From CADEDV01 sp964412375 (lineage in GTDB: Bacteria > Bacteroidota > Bacteroidia > Chitinophagales > Chitinophagaceae), in the NCBI GenBank assembly GCA_964412375.1, contig CAYPOD010000004.1, forward strand, positions 72,715 to 136,714: a stretch of 64,000 nucleotides of DNA, given 5' to 3'. Position numbers and translations under genes: made by a program. Shown piece after piece: positions 1 through 8,892 of the stretch. A model generated the notes under the pieces. It did not search any database. It was given only the letters and a program-made list of their open reading frames with translations, and was not told the origin of the DNA. Positions within the stretch are counted from its first letter, which is position 1; each line of letters begins with the position of its first letter.

Positions 1-1
1 T

Positions 2-1294
2 GTTTTTGTGTATGACAGATATGATGTATGGCAGCTTGATCCTGCCGGAAATCAAAGTCCATTGCAAATAACAAAAGGCAGAGCCGGTAAAATGGTCTAT
101 CGTTATGTAAATCTTGAACCGGAAGAAGGAGCCATTGCTGTTGGAAAGAAAATTTATTTGCGGACTTTCAATGAAAAGGACAAAAGTAGCGGACTCATTG
201 CCAGGAAAGGAACTGATGTGCTGGTGATCATTAGTAACAGGAATGCGAATATTTCAAATTTCGTAAAAGCAAAGCAGAATGATAACTTAATTTATATCAA
301 AGAATCGTTTAAAGAACCTGGTGATTTATATGTTTATGATCCAACGGCCGATGCTGTAGCCGGAACAGATGGATTGCCTCAGCTCCAAAGACTTTCTTCC
401 ATCAACCCTCAACAATCCAATTACCTCTGGGGCACCTCCGAACTTTTTAAATGGAAAGCTTATAATGGCAAAGAGGCAACGGGTATAGTTTACAAGCCGG
501 AAAATTTTGACCCAAAGAAAAAATACCCGGTTATTATTTATTTCTATGAAAAGCTAAGCCAGGGTTTGCATGATTACAAAGCCCCGGCGCCGATCCGCAG
601 TGCGGTGAATGTGTCTTATTTTGTCAGCAATGGTTATATCATTTTCATGCCAGACATTCATTACACAACCGGTCGCCCCGGAAGAAATGCCTATGATTAT
701 ATAGTAAGCGGGGCAAGGGCCTTGGCAAAAAACAAGTGGGTGGACAGTACCAACATGGCCTTGCAGGGACATAGCTGGGGTGGTTACCAGGCAGCGCAAC
801 TGGCAACAATGACAAAACTGTTTAAAGTAGTATGGGCTGGTGCGCCGGTGGCAAATATGACCAGCGCCTATGGTGGCATACGGTGGGAGAGTGGTGCCAA
901 CCGGCAATTTCAGTATGAAAAAACACAAAGCCGTATCGGCGCCACTTTGTGGGAGAAACCCAATTTATATATTGAGAACTCCCCATTGTTTCATTTGAAT
1001 AAAGTGACAGCGCCAATGGTCATAATGCACAATGATGCAGACGGCGCTGTGCCCTGGTACCAGGGTATAGAATTGTTTACGGGCTTAAGAAGATTGGGAA
1101 AAAAAGTGTGGATGTTTAATTATAACGGCCAGGGACACGGGTTGACACAGCGACAGGATATGCTGGATTACCATATCCGGATGCAACAGTTTTTTGATCA
1201 TATGCTGAAAGGGGCAAAACCAACGAAATGGATCACTGAAGGTGTGCCGGCTGTGAAGAAAGGGAAAGATTGGGGGCTGGAGTTAGTGGATTAG
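2..1294 (+). CDS. S9 family (prolyl oligopeptidase-type) serine peptidase, 3' part
   Basis: The frame is open to the left edge of the window, so the first GTG at 8 is probably internal and the N-terminal part of the gene is missing. What remains is the end of the beta-propeller and the whole alpha/beta-hydrolase domain. Counting from the GTG, the nucleophile elbow GHSWGG puts the catalytic Ser at residue 256. The Asp lies in the segment MHNDADGAVPW and the His in GQGHG near the C terminus, so the triad is complete. Family members of this type cleave short peptides, often after proline, and are usually exported in Bacteroidota; the signal peptide would lie outside the window. No clear terminator follows. 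Family assignment is firm; the substrate is unknown. Confidence 0.9.
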   Translation, partial: VFVYDRYDVWQLDPAGNQSPLQITKGRAGKMVYRYVNLEPEEGAIAVGKKIYLRTFNEKDKSSGLIARKGTDVLVIISNRNANISNFVKAKQNDNLIYIKESFKEPGDLYVYDPTADAVAGTDGLPQLQRLSSINPQQSNYLWGTSELFKWKAYNGKEATGIVYKPENFDPKKKYPVIIYFYEKLSQGLHDYKAPAPIRSAVNVSYFVSNGYIIFMPDIHYTTGRPGRNAYDYIVSGARALAKNKWVDSTNMALQGHSWGGYQAAQLATMTKLFKVVWAGAPVANMTSAYGGIRWESGANRQFQYEKTQSRIGATLWEKPNLYIENSPLFHLNKVTAPMVIMHNDADGAVPWYQGIELFTGLRRLGKKVWMFNYNGQGHGLTQRQDMLDYHIRMQQFFDHMLKGAKPTKWITEGVPAVKKGKDWGLELVD

Positions 1295-1392
1295 TTTTTT
1301 CGGTTAATAGATATTGATTAATCGGGCATTCATGCATTATCAACTTTAGCAAACCCACTAATTAATTAATAAACCATAACCATTAATCGCTT

Positions 1393-2112
1393 CTACGCTG
1401 CTTGTATCGAAATAAATTTCACTAAACTCCTTTTGGCTATCGGCAACAGCGTTTCATCAAGCGGGTAGCTTAGTTCTGTTTCGATTGCATACACTGCCGG
1501 GTTAGGTAAATCTTTCCGGTAACGGATCAGTTCCGACTTGATATGCTCATAAGTGTTGCTGATGCTCCGGTACCTATGATCGACAAAAGATGTTTTGATG
1601 CTCCGGTATTTTTCATCATGTTTTTCAAAGATGGAAAGCCGGTAATGATACACATGGGTATGGTGCATTATTTTCGTAGTTAAAAAGAAATAACCTTCCT
1701 GTGTATCCAAAGGTATCAGACCGACAGGAGCGATATTCAGGTTCTCTTCCACAAATTCGTAGATCTCGGAGCCATTGTGAATGGTGCTTTTTATTTTTCC
1801 GGCAGAATAGTGTATGATGTCTTCCAGTTCCTGCATCAGTTCATCATCTTCTATCATCTGTTCATACAGTAATTGTAATTTCTCCATCTGGATGCCGGTG
1901 AGTTTTTTAGGAAAATGTTCCTGCAGGTATTTTTTATTTTCCCGGAAAGCAACGATGTTGTTGTAGTGAAAAACTACATCAGCTAATTGGGGATATAGTT
2001 TGTTTTCGTTAAAGTAGCGGTTCACTTCCTGCAGGTAGGCCAAAAGGGTATATTTTTTCAATTCAAAATCAATGCGGCCTTCAGCAAACCAGGTTTCAGA
2101 TAATTTTTTCAT
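1393..2112 (-). CDS. Conserved hypothetical protein, 239 aa
   Basis: I do not recognise a named family. The protein is soluble, with no signal peptide or membrane segment. The N-terminal half looks helical and is rich in Tyr, Leu, Glu and Lys. The second half contains a segment with several His residues (HHTHVYHYR, about residues 150-158) that resembles beta structure. The ATG at 2112 begins MKKLSETWF and no better in-frame start lies nearby. It is convergent with the S9 peptidase gene, 98 bases away, and divergent from the histidine phosphatase gene. It is probably monocistronic. The codon use resembles its neighbours, so there is no sign of recent transfer. Confidence 0.75.
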   Translation of the reverse strand: MKKLSETWFAEGRIDFELKKYTLLAYLQEVNRYFNENKLYPQLADVVFHYNNIVAFRENKKYLQEHFPKKLTGIQMEKLQLLYEQMIEDDELMQELEDIIHYSAGKIKSTIHNGSEIYEFVEENLNIAPVGLIPLDTQEGYFFLTTKIMHHTHVYHYRLSIFEKHDEKYRSIKTSFVDHRYRSISNTYEHIKSELIRYRKDLPNPAVYAIETELSYPLDETLLPIAKRSLVKFISIQAA

Positions 2113-2201
2113 AACTGTGCGGGTTAAGTATAAAAACTAATTTACAAAAAAGACGGAAAGAATTATAGCAGGGGTTAACTTTAGCTGTTAAAACTTTGTA
2201 T

Positions 2202-2696
2202 ATGAAATACTTTTTGCCTGTCGTACTGGTGCTTTTTGCTTCCTGCAGCCATTCTTACTATATAGTCCGGCATGCGGAAAAAGCGGCGCCCGGGCCTAAT
2301 ATGACCAGTGATGTGCCGCTAAGCCCGGAAGGGGAGCAACGGGCACAGGATCTGAAAGAGATTATGAAAAACAAGAAAATAACCTTTATCTATTCTACCA
2401 ACACCATCCGTACCAAATCAACGGCAAAACCAACTGCCGACCATTTTGGGTTAAGTGCAGAAATTTACGGCCCCCGGCCTGATACTGCTTTTATCAGTCT
2501 TTTAAAAACAAAATCAAAAAATACATTAGTGGTGGGTCATTCCAATACGGTGGATGATGTGGTGAATATGCTTTGCGGTGAAACAAAAGTGAATGGAGAC
2601 CTGCCCGAAACTGTTTATGACAATCTTTTTATTGTCAGAAAAAAAGGTAAAAAGTATCACTTTCAGCAAAAGAAATACGGAAGCCCTACGCCTTAA
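2202..2696 (+). CDS. Histidine phosphatase family lipoprotein (SixA/PGM-like)
   Basis: An export signal ending in the lipobox LFASC (Cys15) predicts a lipoprotein. It is followed at once by the phosphohistidine motif RHAEK (Arg23-His24), the hallmark of the histidine phosphatase superfamily. The second catalytic His lies in VVGHSNTVDD. At about 164 residues it is the short SixA-like form. A TTG two codons upstream is open, but the ATG at 2202 gives a normal signal peptide and is preferred. The next gene starts 30 bases downstream on the same strand, so the two are probably co-transcribed. The substrate cannot be read from the sequence. Confidence 0.88.
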   Translation: MKYFLPVVLVLFASCSHSYYIVRHAEKAAPGPNMTSDVPLSPEGEQRAQDLKEIMKNKKITFIYSTNTIRTKSTAKPTADHFGLSAEIYGPRPDTAFISLLKTKSKNTLVVGHSNTVDDVVNMLCGETKVNGDLPETVYDNLFIVRKKGKKYHFQQKKYGSPTP

Positions 2697-2726
2697 AAGT
2701 GTAGTTACTATCTTCAACACCGGTTT

Positions 2727-3809
2727 ATGAAACATTTCAGACTGGTTTTTTTATTTATGAGTTCATTAAGTGCCCAATCACAAACTGGCCGTGAGGAGAT
2801 GCTTGATGCGGTCTTCGCTGAGTATTTCAGGGGTGATGAACCCGGCGGGGCGGTGTTGCTGGCGCAGGATGGAAAGATCATATACCAGAAGGGATTTGGT
2901 ATTGCAGATGTGCAGACAAAAGAGCCTGTCACTGTACATACGCTTTTCAATACCGGTTCCATCAGCAAAACATTTATCGCTTATGGCATCCTCAGGCTGG
3001 CAGAACAGGGTAAACTGTCATTGGATGATGAATTGGATAAATATTTCCCTGATTTTGATAAAAAAGAAATTGCCCGAAAAGTAAAACTGTATCATCTGCT
3101 CACCCACACATCAGGTATTCCTGACAGCCGCAAGGTGAGTGAGCAAAGAGAATTTTATCTCACAGCAAAGGATGAAGAGAACTTTGCACCGTTGAAAAAA
3201 ACGGAATCATTATTGTTTGAACCCGGCACCCGGTATCAATATTCTAACCCCGCATTCAACGGGCTGGCACTGATCATTGAAAAGGTGAGCGGCCAAAAAT
3301 GGCAGCATTATATTGCAGAAACTATTTTCAGGCCATCTGGCATGAATGCTTCAACGATTACCGATGGCCCGCACCCCCAATCCGGTGTGGCCCACGCCTA
3401 TATTTTAAATGAACAGAAGGAGTTTGAAGAACTGGACTATGGCGAAGAACCAACCTTCGCTGCGGCAGGCAATGGTGGTGTGTGGAGCAGTGTTTCGGAA
3501 TTGTGGAAATATGAGCAGGCAATTCAAAAACATCTCTTTCTTTCGCCACAAGGGATAAACAGGTCAAGAACTGTATTTCCATTTGCCGGATGGACAGACA
3601 GCCTGCCACAAAGGCTGGGCCTGAGTTGGTTTATTACAAAAGACAACGGTACGGATTTGACCGGGCATACAGGGTCGCAGGGTGGATTTATCAGCGATTA
3701 TTGCTGGTGGCCGGGAAAAAAGCTCTTTTATGTGCTGCTTTGCAATATCACTAAACCTACCCGGGAAATAAGAAACAGGGTCTTTGAGATTGCCGGAAAA
3801 AATTTTTAA
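2727..3809 (+). CDS. Exported serine hydrolase, class C beta-lactamase/PBP-like fold
   Basis: It starts with a signal peptide (MKHFRLVFLF..., probable cleavage after SAQS). The active-site tetrad SxxK is S78-I-S-K81, the second motif YSN is Y172-S173-N174, and HTGSQGG near residue 315 takes the place of the KTG box. This set defines the beta-lactamase-related (Pfam Beta-lactamase) family, which includes esterases, D-aminopeptidases and carboxypeptidases as well as true AmpC enzymes. The 360-residue length fits. Without an AmpC-specific signature I call it a hydrolase, not a resistance gene. It follows the histidine phosphatase gene by 30 bases. Confidence 0.88.
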   Translation: MKHFRLVFLFMSSLSAQSQTGREEMLDAVFAEYFRGDEPGGAVLLAQDGKIIYQKGFGIADVQTKEPVTVHTLFNTGSISKTFIAYGILRLAEQGKLSLDDELDKYFPDFDKKEIARKVKLYHLLTHTSGIPDSRKVSEQREFYLTAKDEENFAPLKKTESLLFEPGTRYQYSNPAFNGLALIIEKVSGQKWQHYIAETIFRPSGMNASTITDGPHPQSGVAHAYILNEQKEFEELDYGEEPTFAAAGNGGVWSSVSELWKYEQAIQKHLFLSPQGINRSRTVFPFAGWTDSLPQRLGLSWFITKDNGTDLTGHTGSQGGFISDYCWWPGKKLFYVLLCNITKPTREIRNRVFEIAGKNF

Positions 3810-3938
3810 GGTTCAGAATATGTAAATCAGCATTTTGGACTACGGAATTTCCATTGCTGCCAGGATACACAGAAAAGCAGTGCAGATAGTCGTAAATTAG
3901 GGAATGGCAACCATTTAATTCTTTCTTCCGATTGGTGA

Positions 3939-4541
3939 ATGAAACCAGATTATCCATTGCTGTCTGCCGAAGAACTGACCTACCATATCGGGGCTTGTGC
4001 CCTGAACAAAAGGGAGAGCCAGAAGGTTCTCTATAATTCTTTTTATGGCTATGCTATGGCCATCTGCGACCGTTACACAAACAATGATGAAGATGCTATT
4101 GAGATTCTGAACGACGGGTTCTTAAAAATTTTCAGAGAAATTCACCACTATAGTCCCGCTTATACCGATGTGGTTAGTTCATTTAAAGGCTGGCTCAGGA
4201 AGATCATGGTCTATACCGCCATTGACCATTTCAGGAAGTATCATAAACATAAAATGGTCACAGATATTGACCCGGTTATCATGCAGGTGCCAACAGCCGG
4301 CGAAGACGCCCTGGATAAGCTTTCTTATGAAGAAATCATCCGGGGCATCCAGGAATTATCGCCGGGTTATCGCACGGTACTCAATTTGTTTATCATCGAC
4401 GGATTAAGTCACGATGAGATCGCAGCACAGTTAGGCATTTCAACCGGGACATCCAAGTCCAACCTTTCCAAGGCAAGAAGACAGCTACAAAAAATTTTAT
4501 TTAAACATTATAAAATAGAAGCAGCCAAAAATGCAGTTTGA
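3939..4541 (+). CDS. ECF-type RNA polymerase sigma-70 factor
   Basis: The 200-residue protein has sigma region 2 at about residues 25-95, including DEDAIEILNDGFLKIF, and region 4 at about 140-190, with the helix-turn-helix segment GLSHDEIAAQLGISTGT. There is no region 1.1 or 3, so it is an extracytoplasmic-function sigma factor that would redirect RNA polymerase to a small regulon. Its stop codon lies inside the next gene (11-base overlap, 4531-4541), which indicates translational coupling. In Bacteroidota such a partner is normally the cognate anti-sigma factor, and the partner's architecture here is consistent with that. I found no convincing Bacteroidota -7 box upstream. Confidence 0.92.
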   Translation: MKPDYPLLSAEELTYHIGACALNKRESQKVLYNSFYGYAMAICDRYTNNDEDAIEILNDGFLKIFREIHHYSPAYTDVVSSFKGWLRKIMVYTAIDHFRKYHKHKMVTDIDPVIMQVPTAGEDALDKLSYEEIIRGIQELSPGYRTVLNLFIIDGLSHDEIAAQLGISTGTSKSNLSKARRQLQKILFKHYKIEAAKNAV

Positions 4542-5991
4542 CAATTTTGATAAACGCATACGGGATTCAGCAGATAACCATCATCCTCCCTACCATGAAA
4601 AAGCCTGGGAGAAGATGGAAAAATTGCTGGATGAGAAAATGCCACAGGAAAAAGATGATCGCCGGCGATTTCTCTTTTTCATTTTATTGCTGCTTGGCAT
4701 AGGAGGTGGCATTACCTGGGCGGTTATCAAACAGCCATGGAATAGCGGGCAAGAACCTGTTGCTGTAAAAACAACCTCTTTAAACAGCACCGAAGACCCT
4801 GTAACCGTACCTGGCAATAATAATAATAATGGGATATTGCCAGGAGCAAAAGCGGAAAAGGATGCTGAGCAAACGATAGCCGATATTTCTGCTGACAGAA
4901 CAGAACCTTTTTCACCGGGTAGCAAAACTGTGATGCCGCCTGCACAGACAAAAAATGAACAGCCTCAAATAACGGCGCCAAAAAATGAATTAGTAAGTCA
5001 ACCGCGGCAGCAAAAAACTCTATCAGCTTTGGCAATAAATAAAAATCCTGAAGATGGGAAAAAGAAATTCATCAGTCAGCCGGTTTTGCCAGCAGTTGTA
5101 ACGGATAAAAAGAAAGCACCGGATATTACTGCAAAGACTAACACCGATAGGGAGGTAAGCACTGTTGAGAAAAAAGCTGAAGAAAAAACAAATGCTGTTG
5201 CGGTTGAACAGATCGCTGAAAAAAAAGACGCAATTAACCCAATTGAACAAAAAGCTGTAAATGTACAATCAGTCGAGACCAATCTTCCGGAACCGGCACA
5301 AAAGAAAGATGAACCGGTAAAGGCAGAAACACAAGACAAAGACATGCCAGCAGCTGGTAAAAACATCAGCAAAAGCAAGAAGAAAAATTCATTTTTTATT
5401 TCAGTCTCAGCCGGGCCTGATATCAGCGCTGCCGGAACCGAACGACCGGGGAAAATACAATTGCTCACCGGCGCCGGTTTAGGATATACCTATAAAGACC
5501 GCCTGACACTTCGGACAGGATTTTACACGGCAAGAAAAGTGTACACAGCTTCTCCCAAACAATATAATCCGCCGCCGCCTTTCTGGAGTTATTATCCATA
5601 TATGGAAAAGATAGAAGCGGATTGCAAAGTGTATGAAATTCCGTTGCTGCTCAGTTATCAGTTCGGCAATAAATCAAAAAGCAACTGGATGGCAACGGCA
5701 GGTATTTCTTCTTTCCTCATGAAGGAAGAAGTGTATGATTACTATTATAAACCCTACCCAACAGCCCCGGTAAGAACCTACAAGCGGACAATAAAAGATG
5801 AGAACAATCACTTCTTTTCTGTTGTCACTTTGTCTGCAGGCTATCAGCGGAAGTTTGGCAATAAGGTTTCTTTGATAGCCGAGCCTTATCTGAAATTGCC
5901 GCTTGCCGGGGTGGGCTATGGAAACGTAAAGCTTAACAGTGCCGGTGTGATGATGACGTTGGCGTTGAAGCCCTTTTCCCCAGGCAAATGA
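4531..5991 (+). CDS. Putative anti-sigma factor spanning both membranes, C-terminal outer-membrane barrel
   Basis: The domain order is striking. Residues 1-46 are a short charged cytoplasmic segment containing YHEKAWEKMEKLLD, a pattern I associate with Bacteroidota anti-sigma-like N termini. One hydrophobic helix follows at about 47-66. Residues 67-285 form a Pro/Lys/Glu/Gln/Ala-rich linker with no predicted fold. Residues 286-486 have alternating aromatic and polar strands of an outer-membrane beta-barrel (start of barrel SFFISVSAGPD). A helix for the inner membrane plus a barrel for the outer membrane implies a protein that crosses the periplasm. This matches the dual-membrane anti-sigma (Dma) proteins described in Bacteroides thetaiotaomicron. 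The overlap with the sigma gene supports a sensor role. The anti-sigma activity is inferred. Confidence 0.72.
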   Translation: MQFDNFDKRIRDSADNHHPPYHEKAWEKMEKLLDEKMPQEKDDRRRFLFFILLLLGIGGGITWAVIKQPWNSGQEPVAVKTTSLNSTEDPVTVPGNNNNNGILPGAKAEKDAEQTIADISADRTEPFSPGSKTVMPPAQTKNEQPQITAPKNELVSQPRQQKTLSALAINKNPEDGKKKFISQPVLPAVVTDKKKAPDITAKTNTDREVSTVEKKAEEKTNAVAVEQIAEKKDAINPIEQKAVNVQSVETNLPEPAQKKDEPVKAETQDKDMPAAGKNISKSKKKNSFFISVSAGPDISAAGTERPGKIQLLTGAGLGYTYKDRLTLRTGFYTARKVYTASPKQYNPPPPFWSYYPYMEKIEADCKVYEIPLLLSYQFGNKSKSNWMATAGISSFLMKEEVYDYYYKPYPTAPVRTYKRTIKDENNHFFSVVTLSAGYQRKFGNKVSLIAEPYLKLPLAGVGYGNVKLNSAGVMMTLALKPFSPGK

Positions 5992-6036
5992 TACATACAA
6001 AAATAAATCCTGCAATCATTTCACGAGATGAAAAAG

Positions 6037-6062
6037 AGACCTCCCGTAGAAACGGGAGGTCT
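6037..6062 (-). terminator. Rho-independent terminator for the porin/amt transcript
   Basis: An 11-bp perfect stem (AGACCTCCCGT with ACGGGAGGTCT) closes a four-base loop. On the minus strand it is followed by CTCTTTTTC, giving a U-tract, and it lies just beyond the stop codon of the porin gene. The plus-strand side has a weaker T-rich tail, so it may also serve the convergent barrel gene that ends at 5991. Confidence 0.85.
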
Positions 6063-6112
6063 TCTAACGATTGCTTGCCATGTGAATTCCTTCCTAACCC
6101 ATTAGGATATTT

Positions 6113-7225
6113 TTAAAAAGAATAGATCGCTGCAAATAACAGGCTGGCTGCAGATTTGGTAAAGTTGCCATTCTTGTTGGTGAACAATACATTTTTGCTG
6201 GCATTGTCAATCCTGAATTCAGGAATGAAGATGAACCCACCTGTTTTAAAATTAGCAGAAAGGGTAGTGGCAAAAACATTACCCCCTTCTGACGCACCTG
6301 CAAAAGCCTTGAATTGGTTTTTATCACTGAACAATTCATTACGCAGTGTCAGTCCAAACCAGGGTTGAGGATCAAAATTCAGGTAGAGAGCGGAACCCCA
6401 CCAGGTTTTTCCGTCAATATGTTTGCTGCCATCCCAAAGCCTGGTAGAGATGACCGTACCATTATAACCAATGCTGAATTTGTCACTGAATTTGGCGGTC
6501 ACCACGGCATCAAACTGGTTTGACTTGGTAGAATCCGGAAATTGTCCGCCGGCAAAATTCAGGAACACACTCACATTATCACTTGCCTGGAGGCTGTATT
6601 GCGCCAAAAGGAATTTTCTGTTGATCATGTCTTCCGGGGGGATCCGGAAATCTGTTGCATTGGCAACACCCAACATAAAACCTGATTTGCCGGCACTTAT
6701 TTCTGCTTTAAATCCTGTGTGGGAGAAGGGCCCGTTGGTGAACATATAACTCATGCTGTAGTTACGGTTCAATTGCGGATCAAGTAACTCATAGCCTACA
6801 TGGGTGGCCCATGTCCCCATGGTGAATTTTACCCACTCTGCAGGCGAATACGAAACATAGGCCTGCTTGATAGCTTGTGTGATCCCATCATCAGCATAAG
6901 AGAAATCCCTGGCTCTTGGCCCGAAACCCAGGTCGGCGACAGCCGTTATTTTTTTACCGGTATGCTCAAATTTGATGCTGGCCATGCCCAGGGCAAATGA
7001 ATTGTGCATGGGCGTAAAGCTGGTGTAATTATTTGTCGTTACATCAGCGAGATCATTACGGTAGTAGGCATCTACAGAGCCGCTGATTGTGAGGGCTGGC
7101 TCAGTCTTTTCTTCTTCGGCCTTTGCGGCAGCTAATGTGTCAAAACGTACAGATGCGGTTTGAGCCATTACGAAAGTGCAGGACAGCAGGCTCAGGGCTG
7201 CCACAAAAAAGAATTTTTGTAACAT
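6113..7225 (-). CDS. Outer-membrane beta-barrel porin (bbp2/OmpL-like)
   Basis: The 370-residue precursor has a cleavable signal peptide ending FVMAQ. The mature part is made of alternating hydrophobic strands with aromatic girdles and ends in Phe (AAIYSF), a typical barrel C terminus. Motifs such as SGSVDAYYRNDL near the start and FGPRARDF are typical of the putative beta-barrel porin-2 family. The gene lies 92 bases downstream of amt on the same strand with no terminator between, and a strong terminator follows it. I infer that it lets ammonium or small nitrogen compounds across the outer membrane to feed Amt. Direct evidence for the substrate is lacking. Confidence 0.85.
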   Translation of the reverse strand: MLQKFFFVAALSLLSCTFVMAQTASVRFDTLAAAKAEEEKTEPALTISGSVDAYYRNDLADVTTNNYTSFTPMHNSFALGMASIKFEHTGKKITAVADLGFGPRARDFSYADDGITQAIKQAYVSYSPAEWVKFTMGTWATHVGYELLDPQLNRNYSMSYMFTNGPFSHTGFKAEISAGKSGFMLGVANATDFRIPPEDMINRKFLLAQYSLQASDNVSVFLNFAGGQFPDSTKSNQFDAVVTAKFSDKFSIGYNGTVISTRLWDGSKHIDGKTWWGSALYLNFDPQPWFGLTLRNELFSDKNQFKAFAGASEGGNVFATTLSANFKTGGFIFIPEFRIDNASKNVLFTNKNGNFTKSAASLLFAAIYSF

Positions 7226-7317
7226 TGTATTGCATTTTATATGTTAAGGAAAAGGGTACGGTAGGTATAAGCTTTTGCGAGAAGTTTATACCATATATAC
7301 TGTGCTCTTTTTCTGTT

Positions 7318-8709
7318 TTATACGGTTTCTTCCACTGATTTTTCTTCCAGTTTACCATTTCCGTTGGTCACCAGCAGGGTGCCCTGCACATATTTTTCAT
7401 CATGCTGTGAGGCATCCAGTCCTTCTTCTTCCTCCTGCTCGCTGACACGGATCGGGAGAATAAGATTGATGACTTTGAAAATGATAAATGAAACCAAGAA
7501 GCTATAGGAAACTGCTAAAACCATTCCCACCAACTGAATCGGGAATTGTGTTTTGAATAATCCGCCATTTGGCTCCACTGTACTGAACACACCTGTCAGC
7601 AGCATACCTGTAATACCACCGATACCGTGGCAGGCAAATACATCCAGCGGGTCATCGATTTTGGTTTTTCTTTTCAGAAATTCTGCAATGACATTTGATA
7701 CGATTGCAGCAGCAAAACCGATAAAGAGAGCATGAGGGACACTTACAAAACCGGCAGCAGGGGTGATGGCAACTAGGCCCACGACTGCACCAATACAGAA
7801 ACCCAGTACAGATGGTTTCTTTCCACGTATTACATCCAAAAACATCCATGAAAGACCAGCAGCTGCTGCTGCGGTATTCGTTGTAGCAAAGGCGGAAACA
7901 CCCAATGAACCGGCACCAACGGCACTGCCGGCATTAAAGCCAAACCAGCCAAACCAGAGCAAACCGGTTCCGATCAGCACATAAGGGATGTTTGCTGGTG
8001 CAGCGGAAAGTTTACGTGGTTTCAAAACCAGGGCACCAGCTAAAGCAGCCATACCCGCAGAGATGTGAACAACGGTGCCCCCGGCAAAATCCTGCACACC
8101 CCATTTAAACATCAATCCATCGGGATGCCATGCCATATGGCAAAGCGGTGCATAGACGAGTACACCGAATAGAACTATGAATAAGGTGTAAGAACTGAAA
8201 CGGATCCTTTCAGCCACGGCACCCACAACCAGCCCTGGTGTGATAATAGCAAACATCAGCTGGAAAAAAGCAAATAATGGTAAAGGGATGGTGCTGGCAG
8301 CGCTCCAGGGTTCCCCGTTCATTACATTTTTAAAGAACAGGAAAGATGAGGGGTCTCCTATAAACCCGCCGATAGATTCACCAAAACAAAGACTGAACTG
8401 GATCACTATCCACAGCACAGAAATGATGCCTGCTGAAACAGTACTTTTGATCATGGTAGATAATACATTCTTGCGTCCCACCATACCTCCGTAGAAAAAG
8501 GCAAGGGCTGGTGTCATCAGGAAAACAAAAGCACAAGACACCAGCATCCAGGCAATATCCCCGCTATTGTAAACATATTTTGGGGTTCCGTCTTCGTTTA
8601 GGCTGGAAGCTGGGTCAAAAGCTGCATCCGATTTCATAAACAAGGCAATCACGGCCACTCCCAGCAGAAACAGGAAAGGGGCGATTTGTTTGGCTGTTCT
8701 TTTACTCAT
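7318..8709 (-). CDS. amt: Ammonium transporter (Amt/MEP family)
   Basis: The 463-residue protein has an N-terminal helix and about eleven transmembrane segments with conserved Amt signatures: FFYGGMVGRKN, the pore segment FAGGTVVHISAG, and GFNAGSA. An in-frame start 17 codons upstream (8760) exists, but ATG 8709 (MSKRTAKQ) gives a normal N terminus. Family members conduct ammonia/ammonium across the inner membrane. The downstream genes gltD and gltB lie on the same strand but upstream of it, separated by a terminator-like hairpin, so the transporter and the assimilation enzyme are neighbours but probably separate transcripts. No glnK (PII) gene is adjacent, unlike in many bacteria. Confidence 0.97.
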   Translation of the reverse strand: MSKRTAKQIAPFLFLLGVAVIALFMKSDAAFDPASSLNEDGTPKYVYNSGDIAWMLVSCAFVFLMTPALAFFYGGMVGRKNVLSTMIKSTVSAGIISVLWIVIQFSLCFGESIGGFIGDPSSFLFFKNVMNGEPWSAASTIPLPLFAFFQLMFAIITPGLVVGAVAERIRFSSYTLFIVLFGVLVYAPLCHMAWHPDGLMFKWGVQDFAGGTVVHISAGMAALAGALVLKPRKLSAAPANIPYVLIGTGLLWFGWFGFNAGSAVGAGSLGVSAFATTNTAAAAAGLSWMFLDVIRGKKPSVLGFCIGAVVGLVAITPAAGFVSVPHALFIGFAAAIVSNVIAEFLKRKTKIDDPLDVFACHGIGGITGMLLTGVFSTVEPNGGLFKTQFPIQLVGMVLAVSYSFLVSFIIFKVINLILPIRVSEQEEEEGLDASQHDEKYVQGTLLVTNGNGKLEEKSVEETV

Positions 8710-8836
8710 AGCTACTAGTTTTGATACATTAATAAAAAAAGAAATTTGAATTATTTTCAATAAAACTAAATATTTATTGCATTAACATGTGTTAGTTTAT
8801 ATATATTAGTGAATAAAAAGATAAAAAAGTGAATAA

Positions 8837-8870
8837 AAAAGCGTCAATAATTAAAATCATTGACGCTTTT
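8837..8870 (-). terminator. Rho-independent terminator downstream of gltD
   Basis: The stem GCGTCAAT/ATTGACGC (8 bp), extended by four A-T pairs, closes a ten-base loop. On the minus strand it is followed by TTTTTTATTC. It lies 23 bases beyond the gltD stop and before the amt start region, so it separates the gltBD transcript from amt. Confidence 0.85.
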
Positions 8871-8892
8871 AATATTTAAAGGGGTATTTCCG

